DNA of 6,944 bases from Solirubrobacterales bacterium (GTDB taxonomy: Bacteria > Actinomycetota > Thermoleophilia > Solirubrobacterales > Solirubrobacteraceae): NCBI GenBank assembly GCA_003157595.1, contig PMKB01000336.1:6998-13941 (forward strand), written 5' to 3'. The position numbers were made by a program, and so were the translations under genes. A model generated the notes under the pieces. The model was not told the origin of the DNA, ran no database searches, and saw only the letters and a program-made list of their open reading frames with translations. Below are positions 5,908 to 6,944 of this stretch, one piece after another; position 1 is the stretch's first letter, and each line of letters begins with the position of its first letter.

Positions 5908-6500
5908 GCGCTCGCCGCCTCGGGCACGGCGGGCGCCTGCGGCTCGACCTCCGCGGGCAGCGTCTCGGCGACCGGGATCCGCTTGTCGACGAGGCCGAGC
6001 ACCTGCGCGACGCTCAGGCCGCGCAACTTGGCGACCTCGGCCGGCGTCGAGAGCCCCTGCAGCCCCTCCACCGTGGCCTTGACCAGGTTGATCGGGTTCT
6101 GCGAGCCCAGGCTCTTGGAAAGGATGTCGTGGATGCCGGCCAGCTCGAGCACGGCGCGCACACCGCCGCCGGCGATCACGCCGGTGCCCGGTGCGGCCGG
6201 CTTCAGGAAGACGCGGCCGGCGCCGAAGCGCCCGGTCGTCTCATGGGTGATCGTGGCGCCGTGCTTGGGCACGCGGAAGAGCGCCTTCTTGGCCGCTTCG
6301 ACGCCCTTCTGGATCGCGAGCGGCACTTCGTTGGCCTTGCCGTAGCCGACCCCGACGACATCCTTTTCGTCGCCGACGACGACCAGCGCGGTGAACGAGA
6401 AGCGACGGCCGCCCTTGACCACCTTGGCGACGCGGTTGATCTCGACGACACGCTCCTGGAGGTCCAGACCGGCGGGGCTGACTGTTCGATCGATTCGCAT
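5904..6500 (-). CDS. rpsE: Small ribosomal subunit protein uS5
   Basis: 30S protein at the mRNA entry tunnel, important for decoding accuracy and helicase activity. The 198-residue product begins [20 protein letters not shown]. The double-stranded-RNA-binding-like domain (about 13-76) contains [20 protein letters not shown] and the [17 protein letters not shown] block. The C-terminal domain (about 85-165) includes [20 protein letters not shown] and [16 protein letters not shown]. Residues 177-198 form an acidic, Pro/Ala-rich tail ([20 protein letters not shown]) absent from E. coli uS5. The frame is open 19 codons further upstream to a TTG at 6557 inside rplR, but the ATG at 6500 matches the family and lies 19 bases after the rplR stop. 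There is no clear Shine-Dalgarno. The stop overlaps rpmD as ATGA. Confidence 0.97.
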   Translation of the reverse strand: MRIDRTVSPAGLDLQERVVEINRVAKVVKGGRRFSFTALVVVGDEKDVVGVGYGKANEVPLAIQKGVEAAKKALFRVPKHGATITHETTGRFGAGRVFLKPAAPGTGVIAGGGVRAVLELAGIHDILSKSLGSQNPINLVKATVEGLQGLSTPAEVAKLRGLSVAQVLGLVDKRIPVAETLPAEVEPQAPAVPEAASA

Positions 6501-6519
6501 GGGGATCGGCAAGGGTAGC

Positions 6520-6873
6520 TCAGAACAGCAGTCCGGCTTCCCGCGCTCCCTCCGCAAGCGCCTTGACCTGGCCGTGGAAGCGATAGCCGCCGCGGTCGAA
6601 CACGGCGCTCGAAACGCCGGCTGCCTTGGCCCGCTCGGCCAGCAGCGCGCCGGCGCGCGCGGCCCGCTCCGCGGACGGCAGCGCCCGCAGCTGGGGCTCG
6701 GTCCAGTTGACGGCGGCCAGCGTGTTGCCGGCGATATCGTCGATCAGCTGCGCGGAGATGCCGCGGTTGGAGCGGAACACGGAAACGCGCGGCCGCTGGG
6801 CGGTGCCCGAGACCTTGGCGCGCACCCGGCGGCGGCGGCGCAGGCGGCGGGCTTGCTTGGTGATGACGCTCAT
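6520..6873 (-). CDS. rplR: Large ribosomal subunit protein uL18
   Basis: 50S central-protuberance protein that binds 5S rRNA together with uL5. The 117-residue product has the very basic 5S-binding start ([20 protein letters not shown], about 6-25), then [20 protein letters not shown], the [20 protein letters not shown] signature (about 90-109) and the end AREAGLLF, the family hallmark. The start is ATG 6873, overlapping the rplF stop as ATGA. The length is normal. Its position between rplF and rpsE is the standard spc order. Confidence 0.98.
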   Translation of the reverse strand: MSVITKQARRLRRRRRVRAKVSGTAQRPRVSVFRSNRGISAQLIDDIAGNTLAAVNWTEPQLRALPSAERAARAGALLAERAKAAGVSSAVFDRGGYRFHGQVKALAEGAREAGLLF

Positions 6874-6944
6874 GCCCGCTTACCAACCTTCCGCATGACG
6901 ACCTCGCCCTCGTAGCGGATGCCCTTGCCCTTGTAGGGCTCCGG
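6870..6944 (-). CDS. rplF: Large ribosomal subunit protein uL6, C-terminal end (5' part beyond window)
   Basis: 50S protein near the sarcin-ricin loop and the factor-binding site. Only the last 24 codons are in the window: PEPYKGKGIRYEGEVVMRKV, then GKRA and TGA. The PEPYKGKGI(R/K)Y motif is diagnostic of the uL6 C-terminus. The stop overlaps the rplR ATG as ATGA. The call is secure even from this short piece, given the motif and the gene order. Confidence 0.96.
   Translation of the reverse strand, partial: PEPYKGKGIRYEGEVVMRKVGKRA

Noticed and set aside
6501..6557. TTG start adding 19 residues to uS5
   Set aside because: It lies inside rplR, has no strong ribosome-binding site and no uS5 resemblance; ATG 6500 fits the family.

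Overview
The window is a GC-rich (by eye about two-thirds G+C), gene-dense block of a bacterial chromosome. It covers the end of the spc ribosomal-protein operon and most of the alpha operon. Every recognisable gene lies on the minus strand, so transcription runs from the right edge (6944) to the left edge (1). In transcription order the genes are rplF (3' end only), rplR, rpsE, rpmD, rplO, secY, adk, map, rpmJ, rpsM, rpsK, rpsD and rpoA (5' part only). Plus-strand reading frames are long only because of the high GC and are shadows of these genes.

The order secY-adk-map-rpmJ-rpsM-rpsK-rpsD-rpoA is typical of Gram-positive bacteria, Actinomycetota in particular. The GC content, the actinobacterial look of the RpoA N-terminus and of the Adk LID region, and the GTG starts of map and rplO suggest a high-GC actinobacterium. 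It may be a deep-branching class such as Thermoleophilia, but that placement is inference from general resemblance.

Layout by region. Positions 5180-6944 hold five tightly packed ribosomal-protein genes. Three of their four junctions are 4-base ATGA/GTGA overlaps, and the fourth is a 19-base gap between rplR and rpsE. Positions 3841-5112 hold secY, the translocon channel, flanked by the two longer spacers of this half (67 and 68-69 bases). Positions 2294-3771 hold adk and map, coupled by a GTGA overlap. Positions 679-2203 hold rpmJ, rpsM, rpsK and rpsD, almost without gaps. A 76-base spacer precedes rpoA, which runs off the left edge.

Together the genes supply both ribosomal subunits (uL6, uL18, uL30, uL15, bL36; uS5, uS13, uS11, uS4), the protein-export pore, removal of the initiator methionine, adenine nucleotide balance and the alpha subunit of RNA polymerase. 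This is a growth-linked housekeeping cluster.

I see no mobile element, CRISPR array, tRNA/rRNA gene or novel system. The features most worth checking are: the absence of infA (IF-1) from its usual place between map and rpmJ, where the 90-base spacer instead holds a 7-bp hairpin, an orphan Shine-Dalgarno-like motif and a tiny frame overlapping rpmJ; a non-standard metal-ligand set in the Adk LID; low-complexity tails on uL15 and uS5; and a structured rpsD-rpoA spacer.
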